A DNA stretch of 32,500 bases from Prorocentrum cordatum (Eukaryota > Sar > Dinophyceae > Prorocentrales > Prorocentraceae): NCBI GenBank assembly GCA_963575745.1, contig CAUYUJ010002704.1, forward strand, positions 1 through 32,500, in the 5' to 3' direction. The position numbers and the translations under genes are program-made. The notes under the pieces are model-generated. The model was given only the letters and a program-made list of their open reading frames with translations. It ran no database searches and was not told the DNA's origin. How positions within the stretch are numbered: the stretch's first letter is position 1; every line of letters starts with the position of its first letter. Shown one piece after another: positions 1-8,564 of this stretch.

Positions 1-72
1 CCTCCTCCTCCTCCTCCTCCTCATCATCATCATCATCATCATCCTCCTCCTCCTCCTCTTCCTCCTCCTCCA
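1..72. repeat. (CCT)n/(CAT)n microsatellite
   Basis: The window opens in an uninterrupted trinucleotide tract that moves from CCT to CAT and back to CCT. It probably continues outside the window. No coding meaning is inferred. Confidence 0.95.
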
Positions 73-317
73 AGCCCCTGGGCGTCCAAGAAGCCATCTC
101 GGGAGCCCCCACGCCCTTGTAAGCAGGCCCATGCCTTCCAAGACGCCCACCCCGCCGCCCTCTCAGCAGGCGACCCCCCTCGCGACATCCCCCTCGTGCG
201 CGCCGCCAGGAGGGGGGGGGGGGGGGGACGTGCGGAAGCGAGGGGGGTGAGAGGGAGGATGGGATGCGGTAGTGGTGCGGAGGGGTGGGAAAGCGATGGT
301 TCCCTCCGCCCTGCTCC

Positions 318-432
318 TCCGCCCCCTCCTCCTCCGCCCTCCTCCTCCTCCTCCTCGTCCTCCTCGTCCTCCTCCTCCTCCTCCTCCTCCTCCTCCTCCT
401 CCTCCTCCTCCTCCTCTCCTCCTCCTTCCCCT
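318..432. repeat. (CCT)n tract
   Basis: About 115 bp of near-pure CCT units with a few CGT interruptions. It gives poly-Ser, poly-Pro and poly-Leu readings on the plus strand and poly-Gly/Arg on the minus strand, which are composition artefacts. Confidence 0.95.
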
Positions 433-1440
433 ACCCCCCACCGCTCCAGGGGCTCCCAGAAGGCACCGGCACCCGCGAACGGGACCCCTGGGGCGGCCAG
501 AATGGTCGATCCGATCGCACCCTCGCGCCAGCGACACCGCCGCCTTCGGCGAGGGGCCCCACATGAATTATCATCTATTTACTTACCAGAAGGAGAGAGA
601 CGAAGAGGCGAGGAGACAAAGAAGGCAGATGCAAGGGCGGCCCAGCAGGGGCAGGGAGAGGAAAGGAAAGGGGCGGCTGGGGGCGGGGGCGGCTGGGTCT
701 GTAGCGGCCCTTGCAGAAAGCAGGGTGCCTCCTCGAAGAGATCGGGGGCTTCTGACACAGCTTCGCAGCAGGCTTGAGGGCTTCTGAGAGGCCCCCCACC
801 TTAGAAGGCCGCCCCCCTCCTGCGCACTGCGATCGCGGACATCGGGCGCCTCGACGTGCTCGAGACACACGTCCCACGACCTCTGGAATCCCTTCCCGAG
901 GCCGGCCTTTGATCCCGATCCGTCCCGTGGCGGCCCCCTGTAAACCGCGTCTCCAGAGGCCGAAGCTTGTCAAAGAAAAACGGCCGCTCGATATCTGCTG
1001 GAGACGCGGATGTCTCGGGACTTCCGCACTATAGGAACGAGGAAAAGCAACGCCGCCACCCCCACCAGCGCGACGTGCCAGAGAGGGTACTCCTGGTGGT
1101 GTGGTCCCCCCCTCTCGCTCGAGACATCCCCTATCCCCTGTCACCACTCGCTGGGGGTGGCCCCCCTAGTGGTGGTGGTGTCGCTTCTCCTTTCTCTGGA
1201 GCTGAAGAAACCACAACAACATGGCATTCCACAAACATTTAAAACAAAAAACATCTGGAGGTCCGTGAAAAATCGTGGGTCGGCGCAGGACTGCCCGCCC
1301 TGGCGCACGAGGATGGAGGCGCCGCCAGTGGGGTCCAGTTCCGACCCAAGAAAACCGCGCCGACCTCCGAAAATTCATGCTTGCGACATCCTTTGGTCTG
1401 TTTCAGAATGAAGCAAGTTACAAGCTAATCGCTGCACACG
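433..1440. other. Non-genic stretch, nothing recognised
   Basis: No recognisable domain, RNA gene or repeat family was found here. Open frames exist on both strands, as expected at high GC, but their translations have the Arg/Pro/Ser-rich look of non-coding GC-rich DNA. Confidence 0.5.
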
Positions 1441-1450
1441 CATGGTGAGC

Positions 1451-1545
1451 ATATATATATATACACAGATATATATATATATATATATATATACAAGGCT
1501 GCATAGGCGCTTCGCGCCATGCATCTTGTTCCTTGAAGCTTTGGA
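1451..1545. repeat. (TA)n microsatellite with adjoining hairpin unit, copy 1
   Basis: A TA tract (1451-1494) runs directly into a unit holding a near-perfect stem-loop at about 1499-1522: TGCAT, a bulged A, GGCGC, loop TTC, then GCGCC and ATGCA. A diverged copy of the same unit follows another microsatellite at 3242-3290. The repeated pairing of microsatellite and unit suggests a small dispersed element. Confidence 0.6.
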
Positions 1546-1874
1546 TCGGCTGGCTTCTCGCGGTATCCTGCGGTCCCTTCGAGGGGTCCTCGCGGGCTCG
1601 CATTGCGAATGTGCAGAGGTTGCGGAGGGGGAGTGGGAGAACTTGGTGTTCGAAGCAACGAAAGGGGCAAATGGAATGCAAGAAAAGGACTTCAGAGGGA
1701 AACTTATCGAATCCCGGGTTCGCAACCAAATTTCTTTAAAAAAGGGTGCGAACCCAGGATTCTGACCAGAATGCAGCTTTATACTGCAAAATATGAGGCA
1801 GGGGGGGCGCGGGGAGGCGTGCTGACGCGACTTTGGGACAGGCAGGCTCTACGAACGTTATGTATGGGCTTCGT

Positions 1875-2023
1875 TCTCACCTTCCTCTTTGGACGGAGAG
1901 CGCTAATTTTCGCGCTCGGAGGCTGCGATCCTCGTGAGGGGTCCCGTTTCCGGAAGTCCCGGTTGGGGAGGATCCTATTTCGGGGGGGGGGGGGTCCCAC
2001 CCCCCAGGATTATAAAGGCCTTC
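1875..2023. repeat. Dispersed 135-150 bp unit, copy A
   Basis: This segment starts near TCTCACCTTCCTCTTTGG, passes through a G-run and ends near CCCCAGGATTATAAA. It recurs almost unchanged at 3024-3160, an offset of 1149 bp. A partial, more diverged copy of its middle lies near 2642-2710. Confidence 0.85.
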
Positions 2024-2039
2024 TTCGGAGAACTCGTGG

Positions 2040-2460
2040 AGGTTCTTAGAGGCCTTGTGGGGCGTCGTGGGGGAACTTCGTGAATGCTTCTTGGCGGCTC
2101 TTGGGCGCCTCGTGGCACGTCTGGGGAGCCGTTGAGGAGTCTTGGAGCTTCGTGTGGGCGTCTGGGTGCAGAGTCCTTGAAATCATAAGCCTTTTGCGCG
2201 CCTTGTGGCCCTTCTTGTGGCCTCCTGGAAGGGGCTTGGGGCCTCGCGTGGCCGTGTGGGAGCCGAGCGCGTTGCAATTGTATGTTTTTTCCCTTTTAAG
2301 CTCTCTCTGAAGCTTGTCTTGGGGCTCTCTGGGGCCGTCTTGGGCACGGCTTGGGCCGTCTGGAGGCTCTGTTGGGCCGGCTGTGGACTCGCTTGGAGGC
2401 TGCTTGGGCCCTCTGGGATTGGTCTTGTGGGCGTCTTCGGCAGTCTTGGCACGTCGGAAC
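2040..2460. repeat. Degenerate CTTGGG-type minisatellite
   Basis: Short degenerate units built on (G)GCCGTCTTGGG and variants repeat across the interval. The same style returns at 2690-2850, 2930-3000, 4140-4210 and 7366-7845, so it is a local repeat family of this flank. Confidence 0.7.
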
Positions 2461-2580
2461 AGTGAACATGCAACGAAGCCAAAATCTTAGGAAAGCCATC
2501 GGAAATTAATGATTTTGATCTCTTGGGGCCTTCTTCAGAGAACTCTGCGAGGTTCGTGGGGCCTTCTCAAGCTGTCGGGG
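2421..2580. repeat. 396-bp-spaced direct repeat, copy 1
   Basis: The segment beginning GGTCTTGTGGGCGTCTTCGG, running through CACGTCGGAACAGTGAACATG to an A/T-rich stretch, recurs from 2817 with few changes. Together with the minisatellite around it, it behaves as a large tandem duplication. Confidence 0.8.
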
Positions 2581-2816
2581 GAACCTTTAAGAAGCTTTTA
2601 AGGCAACCCGAGAACCCTCGCGTACCCTCGTAGGTGCCTCTTCGGACGAAAATCGCTCAGTTTCGCGCTGGAAGGCTGCGATCCTCGTGAGGGGTGCCGT
2701 TTCTGAAGGCCGTCTTGGGGCTCTCTGGGGCCGTCTTGGGCACCCCTTGGGCCGTGTCGGGGCTGTCTTGGGCCGGTTTCGGACTCGCTTGGAGGCCTCA
2801 CGAGCCGTCTGGCATC

Positions 2817-2960
2817 GGTCTTGTGGGCGTCTTCGGCCGTCTTGGCACGTCGGAACAGTGAACATGCAAAGAAGCAAAAATCTTAGAAAAACCATAGGAA
2901 ATCACTGATTTTCATCTCTCGGGGGCTTCTTCGGAGGACTCTGGAAGGCTCTTGGGACCC
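2817..2960. repeat. 396-bp-spaced direct repeat, copy 2
   Basis: Second copy of the unit at 2421. It has several substitutions and small indels in the A/T-rich part but keeps the GTCGGAACAGTGAACATGCA core intact. Confidence 0.8.
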
Positions 2961-3023
2961 TCTTGGGCCTTCGTAGGAGCCTCGAGAAAGCCTCTCGGGA
3001 GGTCCAAGAAGCCTCGCGTGTCC

Positions 3024-3160
3024 TCTCACCTTCCTCTTTGGACGGAGAGCGCTAATTTTCGCGCTCGGAGGCTGCGATCCTCGTGAGGGGTCCCGTTTCC
3101 GGAAGTCCCGGTTGGGGAGGATCCTATTTCGGGGGGGGGGTCCCACCCCCCAGGATTGTA
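3024..3160. repeat. Dispersed 135-150 bp unit, copy B
   Basis: Near-identical to 1875-2012. The G-run differs in length, and the sequence diverges just after CCAGGATT, which marks the unit boundary. Confidence 0.85.
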
Positions 3161-3178
3161 AAAATATAGAAAAGGGAA

Positions 3179-3290
3179 TATATCTATATATATATATATA
3201 TGAAAAAGATACACACACACACATACACACACATTGAAACACATGTACAAGACTACATTGGCACTTCGCGCCAGGCACTTCAAGTTGTTT
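3179..3290. repeat. (TA)n/(CA)n microsatellite with hairpin unit, copy 2
   Basis: A TA tract and a CA tract are followed by ACAAGACTACATTGGCACTT and GCGCC. This is a diverged version of the unit at 1495-1545. The stem is kept with one change that becomes a G.U pair on the minus strand. Confidence 0.55.
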
Positions 3291-3526
3291 GGCGTGCAGG
3301 CAGAAGCAGAGGATGGTAAGTATCAAAGTGAGTGTTGCCGTTTCCGACATCGTCGTTATTACTCCTTCTCCTCCCATCATGTTTCCTCTCACTCGTCCTC
3401 ACTCTCGCCCTGCCCTGCGAGTTCTTCCCCAGCCTCAGCTCTTTTCGCGGAGGCTCCTCCTTGGAGAGCTTCTTGGGGCCCAGCCCCATCTGCTCCGACC
3501 CCATTTGGAAGGCCCAGACGAACCGA

Positions 3527-3555
3527 CCTCGCTTTTGACCAGCCTCGCTTCCACA
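3527..3555. repeat. Dispersed 28-bp sequence, copy 1
   Basis: The ACCTCGCTTTTGACCA block followed by CCTCGCTTCCA recurs at 31621-31650 with one substitution. It is too long to be chance and suggests a shared remnant of a dispersed repeat. Confidence 0.6.
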
Positions 3556-3611
3556 TGAGACGAAACTTCGGTGGCAACTCTGGGAGCCTCCCGTACCTTG
3601 TCAGCTCTTGC

Positions 3612-3735
3612 GAATCGACGCTAGTCGACGCTAAGCCGACGCTCATCGACGCGAAAACGACGCTCATATCGACGCTAGCCGACGCCACATCGACGCTATC
3701 TCATCGACTCCCAAACGCTGATCGACGCGGCAGCC
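3612..3735. repeat. ATCGACGCT minisatellite
   Basis: About ten degenerate copies of a 9-14 bp unit (A/G)TCGACGCTA are arranged head to tail. Nothing else is visible between this array and the CCT tract at 4214. Confidence 0.8.
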
Positions 3736-4213
3736 GGCCAAAGACAGAACTCGCAGGGCACGCCCAGGCTCCCGGGATTGGCCACCGGACGAGCCGATAC
3801 CAAAGCCACCCGTGGGGTGGCCGGTGCGAGATCGCCCAGACTGCTAGGGAGCCCACAAAGGACGTACGCGCCCAGCTATGTACATGAACACGGCCCCTCG
3901 ATTCGCGAGACCGGCCGCGTGATACGAACATTTGTGCAATGCGTGCTCTCGAAACCAGCGTGGATTCATGTACATGTACGTCCTTCTTTCGCTCCTGAAC
4001 TGCGGCGGCGCCGAGGCCGAGGTCGGGGGCGGCGCGGCCCCCCGCCGAGGCCTGGCCGCCCGCATGCCCCGGGCCGGCGGGCGCCGCTCTCCTTAGCCGG
4101 GGACGGCCGCTCCGCGCGGGGCGGCGCCGCCAGGCCCCCGCCGTCTTGGCGCCCTCTGGTGCTGTCTGGGGGCTCTCTTGGGCCGTCCGGAGGCCTCGTG
4201 GGGCCTGGTGGGC

Positions 4214-4320
4214 CTCCCCCTCCTCCTCCTCCCCCCCCTCCTCCTCCTCCTCCTCCTCCTCCTCCTCCTCCTCCTCCTCCTCCTCCTCCTCCTTCTCCTT
4301 CTCCTCCATTCCTCCTCCCC
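4214..4320. repeat. (CCT)n tract
   Basis: Polypyrimidine trinucleotide tract ending in CTT/CTC interruptions. Confidence 0.95.
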
Positions 4321-4966
4321 ACGCGCACCACGACGCACTTCTTCGGGGCCCTCTCGGGGGTCGTCGCTGGCCCTCTTCGGGCCCTCTTCGGGCCCGCCGA
4401 CACAGTCCCCCTGCAGGGGCGCTGCCCGAGACACTGGCGCAGGCAGTGCTGGGCGCGCGGAGACATGCCACCCTGAGATCCTGGCGTCCCGGCTTCTGCG
4501 AGCTGGGCTTTTCGCTGCGTCGGATCTCGGGGTCGTACTAGGCGTCCTCCCTGGAGGAGTGCATGCGTCCGGCCCGAAGATATTGTACAGCCCTCTTCTT
4601 GCCGTCGCTCGGACGTCCATTTCCCGTGCATTTGTCAGTTTCGTGCGTGTTCTTTGTGCTCGATGGTCCAGGATGGTCCTCGAACGTTCCCGCCGAAGAA
4701 AAAACGCACACGTCCGAACGATGCCGAGTCTTGTAGTACTAGATCGTTTCCCGGGCGGTGTGGCCAGAAAGCGCCCGCCACGAGTCGTGCACTACAAGAT
4801 GTCGCGGTGCGCGCGTCGCCACAGCTTCTCATCCTGAATGGTTTTTTGACGGCCCCGGAAGCCCTGGAAAGGCCCCCAGAAGCCTATGGAAAAAATCAGA
4901 AAAACCTCCCGTCGTCATGTTTTCACCACGCGAGGAGGCCTGGGTTGCAGTGGAATGATTGGCCTG
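4321..4966. other. Non-genic stretch, nothing recognised
   Basis: Unique-looking GC-rich sequence without a domain, RNA gene or clear repeat on either strand. Confidence 0.4.
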
Positions 4967-5090
4967 TTTTCCACCACTACCACCATAAGTTGGAGGGGGA
5001 GGGGGTCCTCCTCCTTCTCTTCTTCGTCCTCCTTCTCCTCGTCCTCCTCCTCCTCCCCCCCTCCAGCTTATGGTGGTGGTGGTGGAAAAC
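4967..5090. repeat. Inverted repeat around a polypyrimidine loop
   Basis: The left arm starts TTTTCCACCACTACCACCAT (from 4967). It is matched by the right arm ending ATGGTGGTGGTGGTGGAAAA (to about 5089). The arms are roughly 34 bp with two or three mismatches, separated by about 55 nt of TCC-rich sequence. It could be a fold-back element. No flanking duplication is clear. Confidence 0.7.
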
Positions 5091-5216
5091 ACGCCCATCA
5101 TGGAAGGGTCCGGCGCCCCAGGGCCCCCCCCCCCCCGGCGAGGGGGCGGGCCCGGCCCCCCTCCCCGCCGCGGCCCAGGGCCGCCGGGGGGACCGAGGCC
5201 GCCGGGGCCTCGGAGG

Positions 5217-5383
5217 CCGCCCACCAAACCACCCCAACCCAACCCGAAGACCCGAGTTTCGGCTTGGGGGGGCACGGGCTCCATGTGTGTGCTTTCTCAA
5301 CGCTCCCCGGTCCCCCCGGCTGGAGATGGAGGGCAGATCGGGGCCTTCGGGTTGGGTTTTGGGGTGGTTTGGTGGGCGGTAAA
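5217..5383. repeat. Inverted repeat, arms about 32 bp
   Basis: The left arm CGCCCACCAAACCACCCC and onward (5219-5250) is complementary to the right arm ending GGGGTGGTTTGGTGGGCG (5347-5382), with one 2-nt indel. The loop is about 95 bp. It lies only 130 bp from the inverted repeat at 4967-5090. Confidence 0.75.
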
Positions 5384-5385
5384 TG

Positions 5386-5545
5386 AGGTCGGGCATGTTG
5401 CCTACAGGCGGATTTTGGACGAAGCATACCAAAAACATTCAAACATATGCAAACAATGTCCAAACAAATCATAAACAGAAATCGTCCCCAGACTATTTTT
5501 GACTGTGCTCGAAGATTCCTCCTGTAGAGGGACAGGCCCGACTTA
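5386..5545. repeat. Weak inverted repeat
   Basis: GTCGGGC...CCTACAGGCGG at 5389-5412 is imperfectly complementary to CCTCCTGTAG...GCCCGAC at 5518-5541, with about 75% pairing and one indel. The interior is A/T-richer than the surroundings. It may be an old MITE-like element. Confidence 0.4.
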
Positions 5546-6160
5546 ACACTAGCACCGGCATCGGCAGTGTGCCTCAACCGAAGGAAAATGATCCCGATCT
5601 CGGTGATGGTGGCAATCGGGGGATCGCAATGAAAAGGAACGCCCCCCGCCGGGAAATCGGTTTCGGTTTCGTGTCGCGCGTGCGTGCGAGGCGCAGCTGC
5701 GTGGGCGGGCAAGAAGACTGATCCCGCCATGGCTTGGCGAAACCGGGCTCAATGTACTACCTCCTCCCGGTTGGCTGGCGGTGGCCCGGGAGTGTCCCGC
5801 CGGTATCTCGTGGTGCTTTGTGGTGTCCCGAGGTGTCTCGTGGCGCGGTGTCCCGCGGTGTCCCGTGGTGTCCCGTGGAGGTCGATAAAGTGATCGATTG
5901 TGCGATCGAAAGAATGTGATCCGCCGGCCCCCTTGTGGGGCTATCAGGCTGCGAGGCTTAGGTTTCAGTAGCCTGCACCAGTTTCAGTTTCTAGCCTCCA
6001 ATGTTACAGTCCTGCTTTCTGCTTCCTATTGTCAACTGTTGAAGTCCGCGCGAGGGGCGGGGGCGAAAACCGACCTCTTACCCTCACCGAATCGGGTGCT
6101 CGGAACTCTTGCGGGGCAGAGGGACACGTAAGAATATATGAGATTCGCGCTACCGACGCA
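5546..6160. other. Non-genic stretch with a short GGTGTCCCGT array
   Basis: At 5806-5880 about seven degenerate copies of a 10-bp GGTGTCCCGT unit lie in tandem. Nothing else recognisable occurs here on either strand. Confidence 0.6.
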
Positions 6161-6164
6161 ATAA

Positions 6165-6640
6165 CCCTTAATAAATGACACTGTATTCGCGCCCCGAGGC
6201 CACAACGATCCCTTGTAAATTGCGCCACTTTCGCGTCCCCGAAGCCACGACCCCTCGCAAAATACTTACTCCGTGCTCGCGCCCCCGAAGCCACGATCCT
6301 CGCAAATTACGCTGCGTTCGCGCCTCTGGGGCCACAACCCCCGACGCCACGATACCGAACAAATTGCGCCACGCTCGCGTCCCCGAGACCACGATCCCTT
6401 GCAAATTGCAATACGTTCGCGTCACCGAAGCCACGATCCCTCGTAAAATATACAATAGTCGCGCCCCTGAGGCCACGATCTCCCGTCAATTACACTACGC
6501 TTGCGCCTCTGGGGCCACGATCCATTGTAAATTACGCAGCAATTTCGACCCCGACACAACGATCTCTAGTAAATTACGCAAGATTCGCGTCCCCGAAGCA
6601 AATAACCATCGCAAGTTATGCATTTCCGGCGCCCCCGAAG
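6165..6640. repeat. 42-bp tandem array, about 10 copies
   Basis: Units contain CGCGTCCCCGAAGCCACGAT followed by CCCTTGTAAATTGCG-like sequence. Spacing between successive GCCAC cores is mostly 41-46 bp, with 42 the commonest. Because 42 is a multiple of three, the plus strand keeps one frame open, giving 14-residue units such as RVPEATIPCKLRYV. Conservation is strongest in the GAAGCCACGATC core. I treat it as a minisatellite; a repeat protein is possible but unsupported. Confidence 0.8.
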
Positions 6641-6717
6641 CAGGAATCCTTTTTATAAATTATCCGAGCGAGAGACCCAACCATATGCAGCTGTGAAAAA
6701 CGCAATTGTTGGCATCG

Positions 6718-7356
6718 TCTTCGGTGGAGCTCCTTATGCGGCACGAAACGTGTGACGGGTGTGCCAACATGGGCGCGGTGGTGTCATGCGAACGCAGCCA
6801 CTGTGGCCTTCGGTGGAGCTCCCCATGGGGCCACGACCACGAAACGCGCGAGGGTGTGGTGTGAGGGGTGTGTCGAACTGGGCGCGGCGGTGTCATGCGA
6901 GCGCAGCCACTGGGGCCTTCGGTGGAGCTCCCTATGAGGCCACGAAGCGTGTGAGGGGTGTGGCGAAATTTGCACGGCGGTGTCATGCGAGCGCAGCCAC
7001 TGGGGCCTACGTGGAATTCCCTATGGGGCCACAAAGCATGTGAGGGTATACCGAAATGGGTGCGACGGTGTCATGCGAGCGCAGCAACTGAGGCCTTCGG
7101 TGGAGCTACCCATGGGGCCACGACCACGAAACGTGTGAGGGTGTGCCGAGGTGGGCGCGGTGGCACCATGCGAACGCAGCCACTGGGGCCTTCGGGGGCC
7201 ACGAGAAGTGTGAAGGGTGTGCCGAAATGCGTGCGATGCGAGCGCTGCCACTGAGGCCTTCGGTGGAGCTCCCTATGGAGCCACGAATCGTGTCAGGGGT
7301 GTACCGAAATGGTCGCGGCGGTGTCATGCGAGCGCTGCCACTGAGGCCTTCGGGGG
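6718..7356. repeat. About 90-bp tandem array, 7 copies
   Basis: Each unit begins near CTTCGGTGGAGCTCC and ends with GTGTCATGCGAGCGCAGCCA. Unit starts fall near 6718, 6808, 6917, 7006, 7095, 7200, 7258 and 7347. Most are 89-90 bp; two are about 107 bp through an extra CCACGA segment and one is about 58 bp. No tRNA-like promoter boxes were seen, so it is a satellite-like array of unknown role. Confidence 0.9.
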
Positions 7357-7365
7357 GCCTCCAGT

Positions 7366-7845
7366 GGCCTTCTTGGGGGTCTCCCATGGCTTTCGTGGGT
7401 CTCTCTTGGGAGCCTTCTGGGGGCATCTTGTTCTTGTGGGCAGTCACGGGGTTCTCTGGGGCAGTCTTGGGGCCCTCTTGGGCCGTCTTCAAACCCTATG
7501 GGGGGCCTCTTGGGCCGTCTTGGGGCGATATTGGGGGCCCATCGGGCCGTCTGGGACGCTGCGAAGACCCAAAAAGCGCAGATGCCAAAACATACATGAT
7601 CCTAAAAAGGAATGGGACGATGTTTGCTTCTTCGGAGCTCTCTTAACGGCCTCAAGGGGCGTCTTGGGGGCCTTTTGGGCCGTCTTCAGACCATCGAGGT
7701 TCATCTTGGAGCGCTCTTGTGCTGTCTTGGGTCTCTCTTGCGCCTCCCCGATGACCCTTCTGATCGCCTTGAGTCTGCTCGCAAGGCTCGGCAAGGCGCC
7801 CTGGGAGGCCAGGGGGCCGCCGGGACGTCTGAAAGGGCGTCAAGG
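7366..7845. repeat. Degenerate CTTGGG-type minisatellite
   Basis: Same style of GGCCTCTTGGG/GCCGTCTTGGG units as at 2040-2460, broken near 7560-7620 by an A-rich segment. It starts directly after the 90-bp array. Confidence 0.7.
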
Positions 7846-8104
7846 GCGTCCCTAGGGGGGGGGGTCCGCTACAGGGGTGGGGAGGTGGGGGGGTTCCGGG
7901 TAATAAAAATATAAAAATGGGAATGCATGTATGTACGTACATCTCAAAACCCTAGGGACCCGAATACGTACGTCCACATCCGCCGCACGCCGAAGTCCCC
8001 AGAAGACCGATCCCCCAGGCGGCGGTCATGGATGAACTCCCGCCTCGGACTCTGGGCATCCGCTGGACGCCCGCTGTCACAAGCCGCGCCGCCGGCCCGC
8101 CGCG

Positions 8105-8105
<1 letters not shown>
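7846..8105. other. Flank next to the retroelement, nothing recognised
   Basis: A G-run, a short A/T-rich stretch and GC-rich sequence leading into the GA tract. One isolated AAACCCTAGGG occurs but is not a telomere array. Confidence 0.5.

Positions 8106-8198
<93 letters not shown>
8106..8198. repeat. (GA)n tract at the 3' end of the retroelement
   Basis: About 92 bp of pure GA, reading (TC)n on the element's coding strand. It abuts the element's 3' end without a poly(A) tail. A second, shorter GA tract bounds the other end at 24502-24535. Confidence 0.97.
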
Positions 8199-8202
<4 letters not shown>

Positions 8203-8564
8203 ACAAGTAGGCGGACCAGGGTCCGTCCGCGAGGCGCACTGCGGTGCGACAACCCGCAAAACACTATTAGCGGCGGTGCAGCCTTAAGATACGAGGGCGG
8301 GCAACAGACCCCCTCCCCCGGCGCATTGCGTCTGAAGCTACGGACGGCGGACAGACTGTGAAGATCTCACGTGTCAGACCGCGTGACGAAGAAGGCCCCA
8401 ACAAGAAAGGCGACGTGCGGACACGTGGCTAGGCGGCTTGGCAGACCGCCAGTTGGGCGCTTGGCCGCAGCGCGGCGCGCAGGGACGGGGCACCCCCCGC
8501 CCCCACGCCCTGACACCGTGGACGCGGGGCCACGCGTGCACACGGGCAGGCAGAATGGCGGAGA
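8199..8564 (-). other. 3' untranslated region of the retroelement
   Basis: About 365 nt between the TAA stop of the replicase (8565-8567) and the (GA)n tract. There is no poly(A) tail; the element ends in (TC)n on its coding strand. No member of the hairpin family was found here. Confidence 0.6.

Noticed and set aside
196-787. Long plus-strand frames with poly-Ser, poly-Pro or poly-Leu
   Set aside because: They come from the CCT tract at 318-432. All three frames stay open in such repeats, and the flanking residues show no domain.
6718-7356. CRISPR-like repeat array
   Set aside because: Units are contiguous and diverge along their whole length, with no alternation of conserved repeats and unique spacers; the setting is eukaryotic.
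7679-7692. GTCTTCAGAC as a further member of the hairpin family outside the element
   Set aside because: The core is present, but the flanks do not pair and the unpaired pyrimidine cannot be placed.
7946-7962. Telomere repeat
   Set aside because: A single AAACCCTAGGG, and a single CCTAAACCCT near 31433, are not arrays.
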